DNA from: Mycobacterium sp. UM_WGJ | GTDB taxonomy: Bacteria > Actinomycetota > Actinomycetes > Mycobacteriales > Mycobacteriaceae | Assembly: GCF_000455125.1 (NCBI RefSeq) | Contig: NZ_AUWR01000030.1 | Span: 18,217 to 82,216 of the forward strand | Direction of reading: 5' to 3' | DNA length: 64,000 nt | In this document: piece by piece, positions 24,036-31,610 of the stretch | Layout: each line of letters begins with the position of its first letter | How positions within the stretch are numbered: position 1 is the stretch's first letter | The notes under the pieces: generated by a model | Told to the model about the DNA's origin: nothing | Databases searched by the model: none | What the model saw: the letters and a program-made list of their open reading frames with translations, nothing else | Program-made: the position numbers and the translations under genes

Positions 24036-24197
24036 GCCTGCTGGTTGGTAGTCGCGGGTTGGGGTCGATGGTGAGTTCTCGGAGTAGTTCGTCAGTGGCG
24101 GCGACGACGATGCGGACGTGGACGTTGTGGACGAGCTGGCAGACGGGGAATTGGGTTTAGGCGTTGACGCGCAGGTGGCGCCCTTCCAAGACCCTGA
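24036..24197 (-). pseudogene. Remnant of an IS481-type transposase C-terminus
   Basis: The reverse strand encodes LEGRHLRVN, a stop codon, then VCQLVHNVHVRIVVAATDEL and LRELTIDP. After a single-base shift it reads TRDYQPAG. Together these form the familiar C-terminal end of integrase-core transposases (LRELTLDPTRDYQP type). The in-frame TAA and the one-base insertion show it is dead. No inverted repeat or N-terminal part is found; the toxin gene abuts its upstream side, so only about 54 codons survive. Confidence 0.6.
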
Positions 24198-24201
24198 CGG
24201 A

Positions 24202-24711
24202 TCACAACTTCTGCGGTGGGCCGAGTAGTGCACGGGCGTCTTTGATCAGCAGCAGGTGCAGCGGGTCGGTCGGCGAGGGCTCGAAATCGAAATGTGCGTA
24301 GAACGTCCGCGCCTGTTCATGCAACGCGTGCACCAGCAGCGCCCGCACCCCGATGATCTCCGCGGCCGCCACCGCGCGGGTGATTGCGTCCCGTAATAGT
24401 GCGGCGCCCAAGCCCTGGCCCTGTTCTTTGCGGTCGATCGCCAGCCGGGACAACAGGATCACCGGCACCGGATCGGGCATGTTGCGCCGCACCCGCCCGG
24501 GTGTGCCGGTGCGCTCCACCGCCGCCGAGGCCAGCGCGTAGAACCCGACGACGCGGCCGTCCCGGCACGTCACGAAACACCGGGACGCACCCTCGACGTG
24601 GTTGGCCAAGGCGCGTCCCCGCAGGTATTCGTCCAGGCTGGGCTCGCCGCTGTCGAACTCGGCGACCACATCGTGCTCACCGATCGGCCGGGGCGCGCTG
24701 TAGCCGCTCAC
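24202..24711 (-). CDS. GNAT acetyltransferase toxin, TacT-type
   Basis: A 169-residue GCN5-related acetyltransferase. TacT-family toxins acetylate the amino group of charged aminoacyl-tRNAs and block translation. Visible motifs are FDSGEPSLDEYLR near the N-terminus, the acetyl-CoA loop EQGQGLGAALLRDA (about 108-121) and FYAHFDFEPSPTDP with the conserved Tyr near the C-terminus. The GTG start overlaps the antitoxin stop by 4 bp. The antitoxin-first order, the overlap and the partner's DUF1778 domain support a toxin-antitoxin pair rather than an ordinary acetyltransferase. Confidence 0.87.
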   Translation of the reverse strand: MSGYSAPRPIGEHDVVAEFDSGEPSLDEYLRGRALANHVEGASRCFVTCRDGRVVGFYALASAAVERTGTPGRVRRNMPDPVPVILLSRLAIDRKEQGQGLGAALLRDAITRAVAAAEIIGVRALLVHALHEQARTFYAHFDFEPSPTDPLHLLLIKDARALLGPPQKL

Positions 24712-24977
24712 TCGTCGAAGATCGACGGCTCCGCGAACAACTTCTCCAGCCGCGGCTTGTGCGCCACCGGCCGGTCCAGCACCGACACGAACTCCGACCA
24801 GGCCGAGGCATCGAGCATGAACAGCCGGCGATCGGCGAGCACGTCACGGGCACGAGCCAGCGTCGCGGTCACCGTGAAGTTGGTCAGGTCGGTCCCCTCC
24901 ACCTCGGCGGCCCGACGAATCAGCGCGTCCTGCTCGGCAGTAAGACGCACCGCGAACCGCTCTGTCTTCGTGGCCAT
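24708..24977 (-). CDS. DUF1778 antitoxin, TacA-type
   Basis: An 89-residue protein with an N-terminal ribbon-helix-helix segment (RFAVRLTAEQDALIRRAAEV) and a C-terminal tail (MLDASAWSEFVSVLDRP) that in this family wraps the GNAT toxin. ATG 24977 (MATKTERFAVRL) is chosen because the longer frame reads through the operator. Expected roles are toxin neutralisation and autorepression through the palindrome just upstream. Confidence 0.87.
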   Translation of the reverse strand: MATKTERFAVRLTAEQDALIRRAAEVEGTDLTNFTVTATLARARDVLADRRLFMLDASAWSEFVSVLDRPVAHKPRLEKLFAEPSIFDE

Positions 24978-24985
24978 GCCACCCA

Positions 24986-25008
24986 TTGTGTGCCTATCAG
25001 GCAGACAA
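24986..25008. promoter_or_regulatory. Operator of the TacA/TacT-type operon
   Basis: TTGTGTGCCT-ATC-AGGCAGACAA is an inverted repeat with 9 of 10 matching positions per arm, starting 9 bp upstream of the antitoxin ATG. Its size and place suit a ribbon-helix-helix autorepressor. Confidence 0.65.
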
Positions 25009-25138
25009 TGCAACGGGGTTTTGATCACGCCTCTGAACAGCGGCGATGCACTTCCTACCTGTAAAACACACGCTGACTCACGGCAAGAAGTACCGGGGCC
25101 GGTCGGGTCGCGGTGGGACGGCCACGGTCGTCTCGTCG

Positions 25139-25173
25139 CTTTCAACCCCTGTGAGGGGGACTGAGGCCGAAAG
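25139..25173. repeat. Solitary CRISPR-repeat-like hairpin element
   Basis: A 35-nt element begins CTTTCAACCCC and ends GACTGAGGCCGAAAG. It has an inner CCCC/GGGG hairpin and an outer CTTTC/GAAAG inverted repeat, a layout seen in some type III CRISPR repeats. I find one copy only, no spacers and no cas genes. The surrounding 25009-25233 holds no credible gene. Confidence 0.3.
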
Positions 25174-25233
25174 CGGCCGCCCGTGGCGATGCTGCTGAGC
25201 CACTTTCGTCGCTGCTGGCGGAGCGCCCCCCGA

Positions 25234-25878
25234 TCACCAGAGCGGATCACGGCCGTTCCAGGCGATGAGCCGGTCGATGGCGGGGGCGTCGTCGGGGAGG
25301 GCGACGGCCTCGGCGAACGGCATGGCCACCTCGTCCAGGCCCATCGCGGCCGAGATCTCGGCATACAGCGCGCGACGGTTCGCCGGCGGCAGGATCCGGT
25401 GTGCGGACTGCAGCGCCGCGGCGATCACCGCGTCGTCCCAGTCGGGCTGCTGGCCGGTCGCCACAGCCAGGTCCCAGGTGTGCACGCTGACCTCGGAGAG
25501 GTAGGACGCCAGCACGTCGGCACCGCTGCCCTGGATCCACGGCAGCGCCATCGGTTGCTCAAGCACGCCGTCGTCACTCCAGGCCTGCGCAGCTCGTCGG
25601 GCTGATTCCTGCCAAGCATCGACCCAGCGACCGTCGGAGATCTGTGGGGCGGCGACGGTGAAGGGATCACCGCCGCTACCCAGGGCGGTGATGCGGTCCA
25701 GCACGGCGATGAGGTGGGTCAGCAAGGTCTGCACGTTCATCTCGGTGCAGGGCGTTGGGGCGGTGAGCTGCTCGGGTCGAATGCCGGCGATCACGCTCCC
25801 GCCGGTGGCAACGGCACGATCGAGAAGGGGCCGCGGGTCGGTCAGCGGGGCTGCGGGAGAACTCGTAGGTGTAGTCAT
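25234..25878 (-). CDS. TIGR03086/DinB-like mycothiol-dependent-type protein
   Basis: A 214-residue protein of the actinobacterial maleylpyruvate-isomerase/DinB-like fold (TIGR03086 type): LTAPTPCTEMNVQTLLTHLI near the N-terminus and VHTWDLAVATGQ in the core, with His residues placed for metal binding. Members are metal-dependent, often mycothiol-using enzymes, but most are uncharacterised and the substrate is unknown. ATG 25878 (MTTPTSSPAAPLTD) is chosen over the frame from 25908, which crosses the palindrome. It is divergent from the WYL regulator. Confidence 0.8.
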   Translation of the reverse strand: MTTPTSSPAAPLTDPRPLLDRAVATGGSVIAGIRPEQLTAPTPCTEMNVQTLLTHLIAVLDRITALGSGGDPFTVAAPQISDGRWVDAWQESARRAAQAWSDDGVLEQPMALPWIQGSGADVLASYLSEVSVHTWDLAVATGQQPDWDDAVIAAALQSAHRILPPANRRALYAEISAAMGLDEVAMPFAEAVALPDDAPAIDRLIAWNGRDPLW

Positions 25879-25889
25879 GGCGCCATTGT

Positions 25890-25909
25890 GGTGACCATAA
25901 CCGGTCACC
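25890..25909. promoter_or_regulatory. Palindromic operator between the DinB-like gene and the WYL regulator
   Basis: GGTGACC-ATAACC-GGTCACC has perfect 7-bp arms and sits in the 62-bp divergent gap. A single regulator dimer bound here could control both genes. Confidence 0.55.
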
Positions 25910-25940
25910 TATTGGCCAGTTTGTGTGGAATTCTGCTGAG

Positions 25941-26888
25941 GTGCGAGCTGACCGGCTGGTGGCCACCCTTCTGCTGCTGCAGCAGCGCAAGCAGGTGACC
26001 GCCGTCGAGGTGGCCCGCGAGCTGGAGGTGTCCGAGCGCACCGCCCGCCGCGACCTTGAAGCCCTCAGTGTCGCCGGGATACCGGTGTACTCGGTGCAGG
26101 GCCGCGGGGGCGGGTGGCGCCTGGTGGGCGGCGCGCGCACCGACCTTTCGGGGCTGACCGCGAGCGAGGCTCGGGCGCTGTTTCTGGTGGCCGGACCCGC
26201 CTCGACGGCCACCCCGGACGTCAAGGCAGCCCTGCGCAAGCTCGTCCGGGCGTTGCCCGAGCCTTTCCGGGCGCAGGCCGAGGCCGCCGCCACGTCCGTG
26301 GTCGTCGATCCACGGCTTTGGGGGGCCAGTGCGGCCGCGCCGCCTCCACCGCGGTTCCTCGATGCGCTGCAGGAGGCGGTGATCAGGGGTGTGCAGGTGC
26401 GGCTCGGCTATGTCGACAGCAAAGGCGCCGTGACCGAGCGGACGGTCCACCCGCTGGGCATCGTCGCCAAGGGCCCGACGTGGTACCTGGTGTCGGAAAC
26501 GGAGGTGGGCCGGCGGACCTTCCGTATCGATCGGGTGTCGTCGGTCGCGTTGACCGACGAGCCCGTGCGGCGGCCCCGGGGATTCGACCTTGCGCAGAGC
26601 TGGAGGGAGATCGCCGATGAGGTCGACCGCAAGCGCACCCCGCTGGAGGTCCAGGCGGTGTGCGCGCCCGACGGCCTCGGTCTGCTGCGGGCGATGCTCG
26701 GCGGCCGCCTGGAGGTGGGCGGCGCCACGCCCGACGGCCGGATCGGGGTGGTGATCCGGGGCCACAATGAATACGCCCTCGCCGGCCAACTCGCCGGGCT
26801 CGTCGAATGGCTCGAGGTCACCGGTCCGCAGGGCGTGCGCGATCACTTGGCCGCCATCGGGACCGCGCTGGCGGCGCGGTACCGATGA
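25941..26888 (+). CDS. HTH/WYL-domain transcriptional regulator (YafY/DeoR-like)
   Basis: A 315-residue regulator. The N-terminal winged helix (about 1-60) shows VTAVEVARELEVSERTARRD, and a WYL domain follows (about 140-215; RLGYVDSKGAVTERTVHPLG, then GPTWYLVSE). A C-terminal extension (WCX type) completes it. WYL domains bind ligands or nucleic acids. GTG 25941 (MRADRLVATLLLLQQRK) is the usual family start; GTG 25923 would add six residues. It probably regulates the divergent DinB-like gene through the palindrome between them. Confidence 0.88.
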   Translation: MRADRLVATLLLLQQRKQVTAVEVARELEVSERTARRDLEALSVAGIPVYSVQGRGGGWRLVGGARTDLSGLTASEARALFLVAGPASTATPDVKAALRKLVRALPEPFRAQAEAAATSVVVDPRLWGASAAAPPPPRFLDALQEAVIRGVQVRLGYVDSKGAVTERTVHPLGIVAKGPTWYLVSETEVGRRTFRIDRVSSVALTDEPVRRPRGFDLAQSWREIADEVDRKRTPLEVQAVCAPDGLGLLRAMLGGRLEVGGATPDGRIGVVIRGHNEYALAGQLAGLVEWLEVTGPQGVRDHLAAIGTALAARYR

Positions 26889-26898
26889 GCGCTGGCCC

Positions 26899-27324
26899 TC
26901 AGTACGCCGTCGCCACGTTCTCCTGGGCCCACCGTTTCTCGGCGTCCGATCCCCCCGGGGGCGGAACCAGGCCGTTGATCATCCACAGTTCTTCGCTGGT
27001 CTCGTCGACGTGGAACTCCCAGTGCAGGCCGGGGTGCTGATCCAGCGTCGGAGTAAGGATCTGGCTGATCCATTCGGTGATCCGCCGGCGGTTCTGGCTG
27101 TCGGCGGCATGCCGGGCGATGTGATCGATCACCACGCGCACCCCGACCCCGGTCGGCTCGCCACCGACGTAGAAGTCCTCCGGCGCGGTCTCCTGAAACA
27201 GGGTGACCACGTAGAAGCGCGGCAGCCCCGCCTTCTGGTAGTGGTCGGTGATGCGGGACGCCAGCGCGCGCTTGTCCGGTGCGCTGAAGAGCCCGGGGGA
27301 GTGATGAATGGTCCACAGGGGCAT
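26899..27324 (-). CDS. Tautomerase family protein
   Basis: A 141-residue protein that begins MPLWTIHHSPGLFS. Processing of Met would expose the catalytic Pro1 typical of the tautomerase superfamily (cis-CaaD/4-oxalocrotonate tautomerase relatives). The tandem beta-alpha-beta length and LHWEFHVDET fit the 'putative oxalocrotonate tautomerase' family. The physiological substrate is unknown. It lies 26 bp from the stop of the co-directional SDR gene and is probably co-transcribed. Confidence 0.82.
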   Translation of the reverse strand: MPLWTIHHSPGLFSAPDKRALASRITDHYQKAGLPRFYVVTLFQETAPEDFYVGGEPTGVGVRVVIDHIARHAADSQNRRRITEWISQILTPTLDQHPGLHWEFHVDETSEELWMINGLVPPPGGSDAEKRWAQENVATAY

Positions 27325-27350
27325 GGCGGTTCGGTGCTCCTTGATCCGGC

Positions 27351-28052
27351 TCAGTGCGACAAGGCGCCGGACAGGTCCTCGACCGGACCGGACAGCGCGG
27401 CTTTCACATGCCCGCTGATGTCGTCGGCCAGCACCTCGACGGCACCGGACTCCACGCCGTCGAGGATGCGCCGCGCCACCTCGCCCGGCGTCACCTTGGG
27501 GGCGTCCAGCTCGGCGACCATGTCGGTGTCGATCAAGCCGGCGTGGATGCCGACCACCTGTGTGTGCTGCGCCGCCAACTCGATGCGCAGCGAGTTGGTC
27601 GCCGACCAGGCGGCGGCTTTGGACGCACCGTAGGCACCGTAGCCGGCCATCCAGGACAGCACCGAGTGCATGTTGACCAGCGCCCCTCCCCCGTTGGCCG
27701 CCAGGATCGGCGCGAACGCCCGTGCCAGGCGCAGCGGTCCGAAGACGTTGACGTCGAAGGTTTCGGTGATGCGCTCGAAGGAGCCGGTCAGCAGGGCGTC
27801 GGGCAGCAGCACGCCCGCGTTGTTGAACACCAGCTCGGCATCGCCGGCCGCTTCGGCCAGGGCCGCCACCGACTCGTCCGACCCGACTTCCAGCGCCAGC
27901 GGCACCACCTGCGGGCGCTCATCGGTGAATGTGGTGCGTGCGGTCGAGTAGACCTTGCGGGCTCCGCGCGCCAAAAGCTCGTCGACCAGGGCTGCGCCCA
28001 GTCCGCGCCGTCCGCCGGTGACCACCGCGACCTTTCCCTGTACTGCAACCAT
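27351..28052 (-). CDS. Short-chain dehydrogenase/reductase
   Basis: A 233-residue classical SDR. NAD(P)-binding TGGRRGLG near residue 13, NNAG at about 77, and the catalytic Ser with YGASK (about 140) are visible. The Arg pair in GGRRG suggests NADPH. The frame is complete, and its divergent partner is an HxlR-type regulator across a 95-bp gap with a palindrome. It may form an inducible detoxification unit with the tautomerase downstream. Confidence 0.9.
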   Translation of the reverse strand: MVAVQGKVAVVTGGRRGLGAALVDELLARGARKVYSTARTTFTDERPQVVPLALEVGSDESVAALAEAAGDAELVFNNAGVLLPDALLTGSFERITETFDVNVFGPLRLARAFAPILAANGGGALVNMHSVLSWMAGYGAYGASKAAAWSATNSLRIELAAQHTQVVGIHAGLIDTDMVAELDAPKVTPGEVARRILDGVESGAVEVLADDISGHVKAALSGPVEDLSGALSH

Positions 28053-28072
28053 CTCCGGATCCTCTCTCGCTG

Positions 28073-28090
28073 ACTAACGACTACGTTAGT
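28073..28090. promoter_or_regulatory. Palindromic operator between SDR and HxlR-type regulator
   Basis: ACTAACG-ACTA-CGTTAGT has perfect 7-bp arms. A second degenerate site, GATAACGCAAGGGTTAGTC, follows at about 28113-28131. Both share the TAACG/GGTTAG core and lie between the divergent start codons, as expected for HxlR-family autoregulation. Confidence 0.6.
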
Positions 28091-28147
28091 AAGAGCAAAG
28101 CACGCCATGCTAGATAACGCAAGGGTTAGTCACGTAAGCTGGACCAC

Positions 28148-28633
28148 ATGCAGTTCGAACCCCGGTTGCGCGACCGATCGCGCTGGTCCACCGGCGATGC
28201 GTGTTCGGTGGTCCGGCTGCTCGATGTGCTGAGCACCAAGACGGCGTTCCTGGTGGTGCGGGAATGCTTCTACGGCACCAGCCGCTTCGAGGACTTCATG
28301 GCACGCATCGGCGCCTCGGCGCCGGCGGTGTCGCGGGCACTCAAGCAGCTCGAGTCCGCCGGAATCATCACCCGGGTCCCCTACCAGGAGGCCGGGCAGC
28401 GGGTCCGAGACGAGTATCGGCTGACACCCGCCGGCGAGGACCTGCTGCCCGTGATGCTGGCGTTGACCCAGTGGGGTGACAAGTACCTCCAGGACGGAAA
28501 ACCGCCGCTGTCCTTCGTCGACGCCACCACCCAGCGCCGAATCGGGGTACGGGTCACTGACGAGTTGGATGCCCCGGCGCCCGACCCCGACAACATCGAG
28601 ATCCGCTTGAACGCACCGCGCCGATCACGCTGA
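28148..28633 (+). CDS. HxlR-family winged-helix transcriptional regulator
   Basis: A 161-residue MarR-like HxlR protein: CSVVRLLDVLSTKTAFLVVRE at the start of the domain, FEDFMARIGASAPAVSRALK as the recognition region, and EYRLTPAGEDLLPVMLALTQW as the wing and dimerisation helix. The Cys at the domain start is the position many HxlR proteins use to sense electrophiles or redox changes. It is divergent from the SDR and its tautomerase neighbour, its likely targets. Confidence 0.88.
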   Translation: MQFEPRLRDRSRWSTGDACSVVRLLDVLSTKTAFLVVRECFYGTSRFEDFMARIGASAPAVSRALKQLESAGIITRVPYQEAGQRVRDEYRLTPAGEDLLPVMLALTQWGDKYLQDGKPPLSFVDATTQRRIGVRVTDELDAPAPDPDNIEIRLNAPRRSR

Positions 28634-28652
28634 ACAGCCGCCGAGTGCCGGC

Positions 28653-29492
28653 TCAGCGGCCCCGGATCACGGTCTCGGCGAACTCGGCAATCGACTCCGG
28701 CGGCGCGAAATCAGCGAACCACACGTAGAACCGTTGCGCCCCCTGGCTTTCGAGCCGACCGAAATGCTTGACCAGCGCTGCGGCATCACCGCACACCAGG
28801 CCCGATCCCAGCCGGCCGAATCGCCGCTGAGCCGTCTCTGACACCGCCGCCACGTCCTGGTCGAGTCGGGCGAAACCGACCATCTGCTGCACGGACGCGC
28901 GCGCAGAACCGATCGACGGCAGCAGCTCGGGCAACTTGTGCACATGCGTCGCCGGCAGGTTCCACCAATCGGCATAGCGGCGTACCAGCTGAAGCATGCG
29001 GGGGCCCACCCCGCCGAGCACCAGCGGGATCGGCATGCTCGGAGCGGGAGTCTGAGCCCGCTCCCCCTCGGCGCTCCAGTATTCGCCGAGCGACACCAGC
29101 GTCTCCCTCAGCGCGTCGACGCGTTGTCGCGGACCGGCGGTGGTGATTCCGTACTTGACCAGCTCGTCGGGCATCGAGCCGGAACCCAGCCCCAGTTCGA
29201 AGCGGCCGCCAGAGGCTTCGGCCAAGGTCGTCGCCTGCTTGGCCAGCACGGCGGGATGGCGGAATCCGTCGCACAACACCACGTGGCCGACCTTGATCCG
29301 TTCGGTGTGGGCGGCGACCCAGGTGGCCACGGTCATCGCCTCCCACAGCGGCGCGGTGGGGGCCATCGGGGTGTCCAGGTGGTCGAGGAATGCGACACCG
29401 TCGAAACCCGACGCCTCGGCCACCCGGGCGCGCGTCACCAGGTCACCCAGGCCGATTCTGGTCTGCGGCAGGTACAAGAACCACTCGGTCAT
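28653..29492 (-). CDS. LLM-class (F420-dependent type) oxidoreductase
   Basis: A 279-residue luciferase-like monooxygenase fold protein: GFDGVAFLDHLD, RIKVGHVVLCDGFRHPAVLAK, GGRFELGLGSG and MPIPLVLGGVGPRML. In mycobacteria such proteins often use coenzyme F420. ATG 29492 (MTEWFLYLPQTRIGLGDL) follows AAGGGG and overlaps the TetR stop as ATGA, so the two form one transcription unit. The specific substrate cannot be inferred. Confidence 0.88.
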   Translation of the reverse strand: MTEWFLYLPQTRIGLGDLVTRARVAEASGFDGVAFLDHLDTPMAPTAPLWEAMTVATWVAAHTERIKVGHVVLCDGFRHPAVLAKQATTLAEASGGRFELGLGSGSMPDELVKYGITTAGPRQRVDALRETLVSLGEYWSAEGERAQTPAPSMPIPLVLGGVGPRMLQLVRRYADWWNLPATHVHKLPELLPSIGSARASVQQMVGFARLDQDVAAVSETAQRRFGRLGSGLVCGDAAALVKHFGRLESQGAQRFYVWFADFAPPESIAEFAETVIRGR

Positions 29493-30124
29493 CGTTTCCC
29501 CTTCGGGGCCGCAGTAGTCGGCGCTTGACGCAACCCCGGCAGCACGTAGCGGCGCACATGCTGTCGCACGGCTACGGGATCGTCGGGGTCCATGTGGTGT
29601 CCCGGGACGCTGCCGAAACTGATCAACACCCGAGCGACCCATTCACTGGCCTCGGGAATGTCGTTGTCCGGGTCGATGTCTCCGCTCTCGACGGCGGCTT
29701 CGACAAAGGGCTGCCAGAATGTCGCGAGATCGGGCACCAGGCCGCGGACGCCCGTGCCGGCGCAGGCGGTGAACTCGTCCGGCTCGGCGGTGCGCAACCG
29801 CATCAGCAGCGTGCCGGGATCGTCGTAGGCGCGGCGGCCGATCTGGACGCCGGCCACCAGCTGGTCCTCGAAGTCGGTGAGCGTCGACAGCTCGGCGCGG
29901 GTCTGCGCCCAGCTGGTTTCGATCAGCCGAATGATCGCCGCACCGACCAGCGTCGGCTTATCCGGGAAATTGCGGTACAGCCAGGCCCGGGAAACCCCCG
30001 CGGCCTGGGCGACGTCGATCATCGTCATTGCCCGAATCCCCTTGTCGGCCAATAGTTTCTCGGTCGCGTCGAGAAGCCGATCGGTCGTCGACGGGGACAC
30101 GGGTGACGCTGACGCTTCGTTCAC
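29489..30124 (-). CDS. TetR-family transcriptional regulator
   Basis: A 211-residue TetR regulator with an N-terminal HTH (LLDATEKLLADKGIRAMTMI, then VAQAAGVSRAWLYRNFPDK). The GTG start at 30124 is fixed by a strong AGGAGGTG ribosome-binding sequence. Divergent transcription from the flavin monooxygenase operon and repeated GTAGACA elements in between make it the probable repressor of both directions. Confidence 0.9.
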   Translation of the reverse strand: MNEASASPVSPSTTDRLLDATEKLLADKGIRAMTMIDVAQAAGVSRAWLYRNFPDKPTLVGAAIIRLIETSWAQTRAELSTLTDFEDQLVAGVQIGRRAYDDPGTLLMRLRTAEPDEFTACAGTGVRGLVPDLATFWQPFVEAAVESGDIDPDNDIPEASEWVARVLISFGSVPGHHMDPDDPVAVRQHVRRYVLPGLRQAPTTAAPKGKR

Positions 30125-30156
30125 GGCCACCTCCTGGGCGGTAAGCCTAACAAGGA

Positions 30157-30224
30157 GTAGACACATCGGTAGATCTGTGTACTATAGCGACGCGTCTCGT
30201 AGACACTTCTGCAAACCTGTCTAC
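30157..30224. promoter_or_regulatory. Putative TetR operators in the divergent gap
   Basis: GTAGACA occurs at 30157-30163 and 30199-30205, and its complement TGTCTAC at 30218-30224. The last two form a perfect 7-bp inverted repeat with a 12-bp spacer. An ACACA/TGTGT pair surrounds the first copy. They lie between the TetR and monooxygenase starts. Confidence 0.55.
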
Positions 30225-30245
30225 CCCGGATCTCGGAGGTTCCCC

Positions 30246-31610
30246 ATGCCCGTACCCCGCACCGCAATCGTCGGTGCCGGTATCAGTGGCCTGACCGCCG
30301 GAAAGATGCTGAGCGACTATGCGATCGACTACAGCTGCTTCGAATCCTCCGACCGGATCGGCGGCAACTGGGCCTTCGGCAACCCGAACGGCCATTCCAG
30401 TGCCTACCGGTCGCTGCATATCGACACCTCCAAGCACCAGCTGTCGTTTCGCGACTTCCCCATGCCGGAGCACTACCCCGACTTCCTGCACCACACGCTG
30501 GTCAAGGAGTACCTGGAGTCCTATGCGGCGGCGTTTGAGCTCAAGCGCAACATCGAGTTCGACACCGAAGTCACCCATGCGCACCGGTTGCCCGGTGGTG
30601 GCTGGGAGCTGGAACTGGCCGGCGGGCAGCGTCGCCGGTTCGACCTGCTGGTCGTCGCCAACGGCCACCACTGGGATCCACGCCTGCCGGACTTCCCGGG
30701 CGAATTCAGCGGCGACACATTGCATGCGCACCACTACATCGACCCCAAGACACCGCTGGACTTCAGCGGAAAGCGGATCCTCGTGGTCGGCCTGGGTAAC
30801 AGTGCCGCCGATATCGCCGTCGAACTGTCGTCGAAGGCGCTGGACAACGAGCTGACGTTGTCCACCCGGTCGGGCGCGTGGATCGTGCCGAAGTATCTGG
30901 CCGGAAAGCCCGCCGACAAGTACTTCCGGACCAGCCCGTATCTGCCGTTCTCCTGGCAGCGCAAGGTCGCTCAATGGGCACAGCCGATCATCGCCGGACG
31001 CCCCGAGGACCTCGGGCTGCCCACCCCCAACCACAAGTTCTTCGAAGCGCACCCCACCCAATCGGTGGAACTGCCGCTGCGCCTGGGGTCCGGCGACGTC
31101 ATCCCCAAACCCAACATCAGCCGGCTCGACGGCGACACCGTGCACTTCATCGATGGCACCAACGGCCAATTCGACGTCATCATCTACGCCACCGGCTACA
31201 ACATCACCTTCCCGTTCTTCGACCCGGAGTTCATCAGCGCACCGGGCAATCGAATCGACCTGTACAAGCGGATGTTCTATCCCGGCATCGACGACTTGGT
31301 GTTCGCCGGATTCGCCCAAGCCACCCCGACCCTGTTCCCGTTCGTCGAAGCCCAGGCCCGCCTCATCGGCGCCTACGCTGCCGGTCGCTACCGGCTGCCG
31401 TCGGTCGCCGAAATGCGCCGGGTGATCGAGGCCGACCGGCGCAAATACACCGGCCACATGCTCGACACCCCGCGCCACACCCAGCAACTGGACTACTTCC
31501 TTTACGAACACGACATGCGCACCGCGGAGATCCCGCGCGGCACCCGGCGCGCCGCTGAACTCGGTGTGCCCGGATGGGCCGGGGTGTGCGAGATGGAGGC
31601 ATCCGCATGA
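30246..31610 (+). CDS. Flavin-containing monooxygenase (FMO/BVMO-like)
   Basis: A 454-residue flavoprotein monooxygenase: FAD-binding GAGISGLTAG at residue about 10, the FMO/BVMO-type fingerprint FSGDTLHAHHY (about 157-167), NADPH-binding GLGNSAAD (about 185) and IIYATGYNITFPFF (about 315). Such enzymes oxygenate ketones (Baeyer-Villiger) or soft nucleophiles. ATG 30246 follows GGAGG. It leads an operon with hydrolase, ligase, SDR and alcohol dehydrogenase, a set resembling the M. tuberculosis mymA operon. The substrate is unknown. Confidence 0.92.
   Translation: MPVPRTAIVGAGISGLTAGKMLSDYAIDYSCFESSDRIGGNWAFGNPNGHSSAYRSLHIDTSKHQLSFRDFPMPEHYPDFLHHTLVKEYLESYAAAFELKRNIEFDTEVTHAHRLPGGGWELELAGGQRRRFDLLVVANGHHWDPRLPDFPGEFSGDTLHAHHYIDPKTPLDFSGKRILVVGLGNSAADIAVELSSKALDNELTLSTRSGAWIVPKYLAGKPADKYFRTSPYLPFSWQRKVAQWAQPIIAGRPEDLGLPTPNHKFFEAHPTQSVELPLRLGSGDVIPKPNISRLDGDTVHFIDGTNGQFDVIIYATGYNITFPFFDPEFISAPGNRIDLYKRMFYPGIDDLVFAGFAQATPTLFPFVEAQARLIGAYAAGRYRLPSVAEMRRVIEADRRKYTGHMLDTPRHTQQLDYFLYEHDMRTAEIPRGTRRAAELGVPGWAGVCEMEASA

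Noticed and set aside
25009-25233. CRISPR array
   Set aside because: Only one repeat-like element is visible, with no regularly spaced copies and no cas genes in the window.
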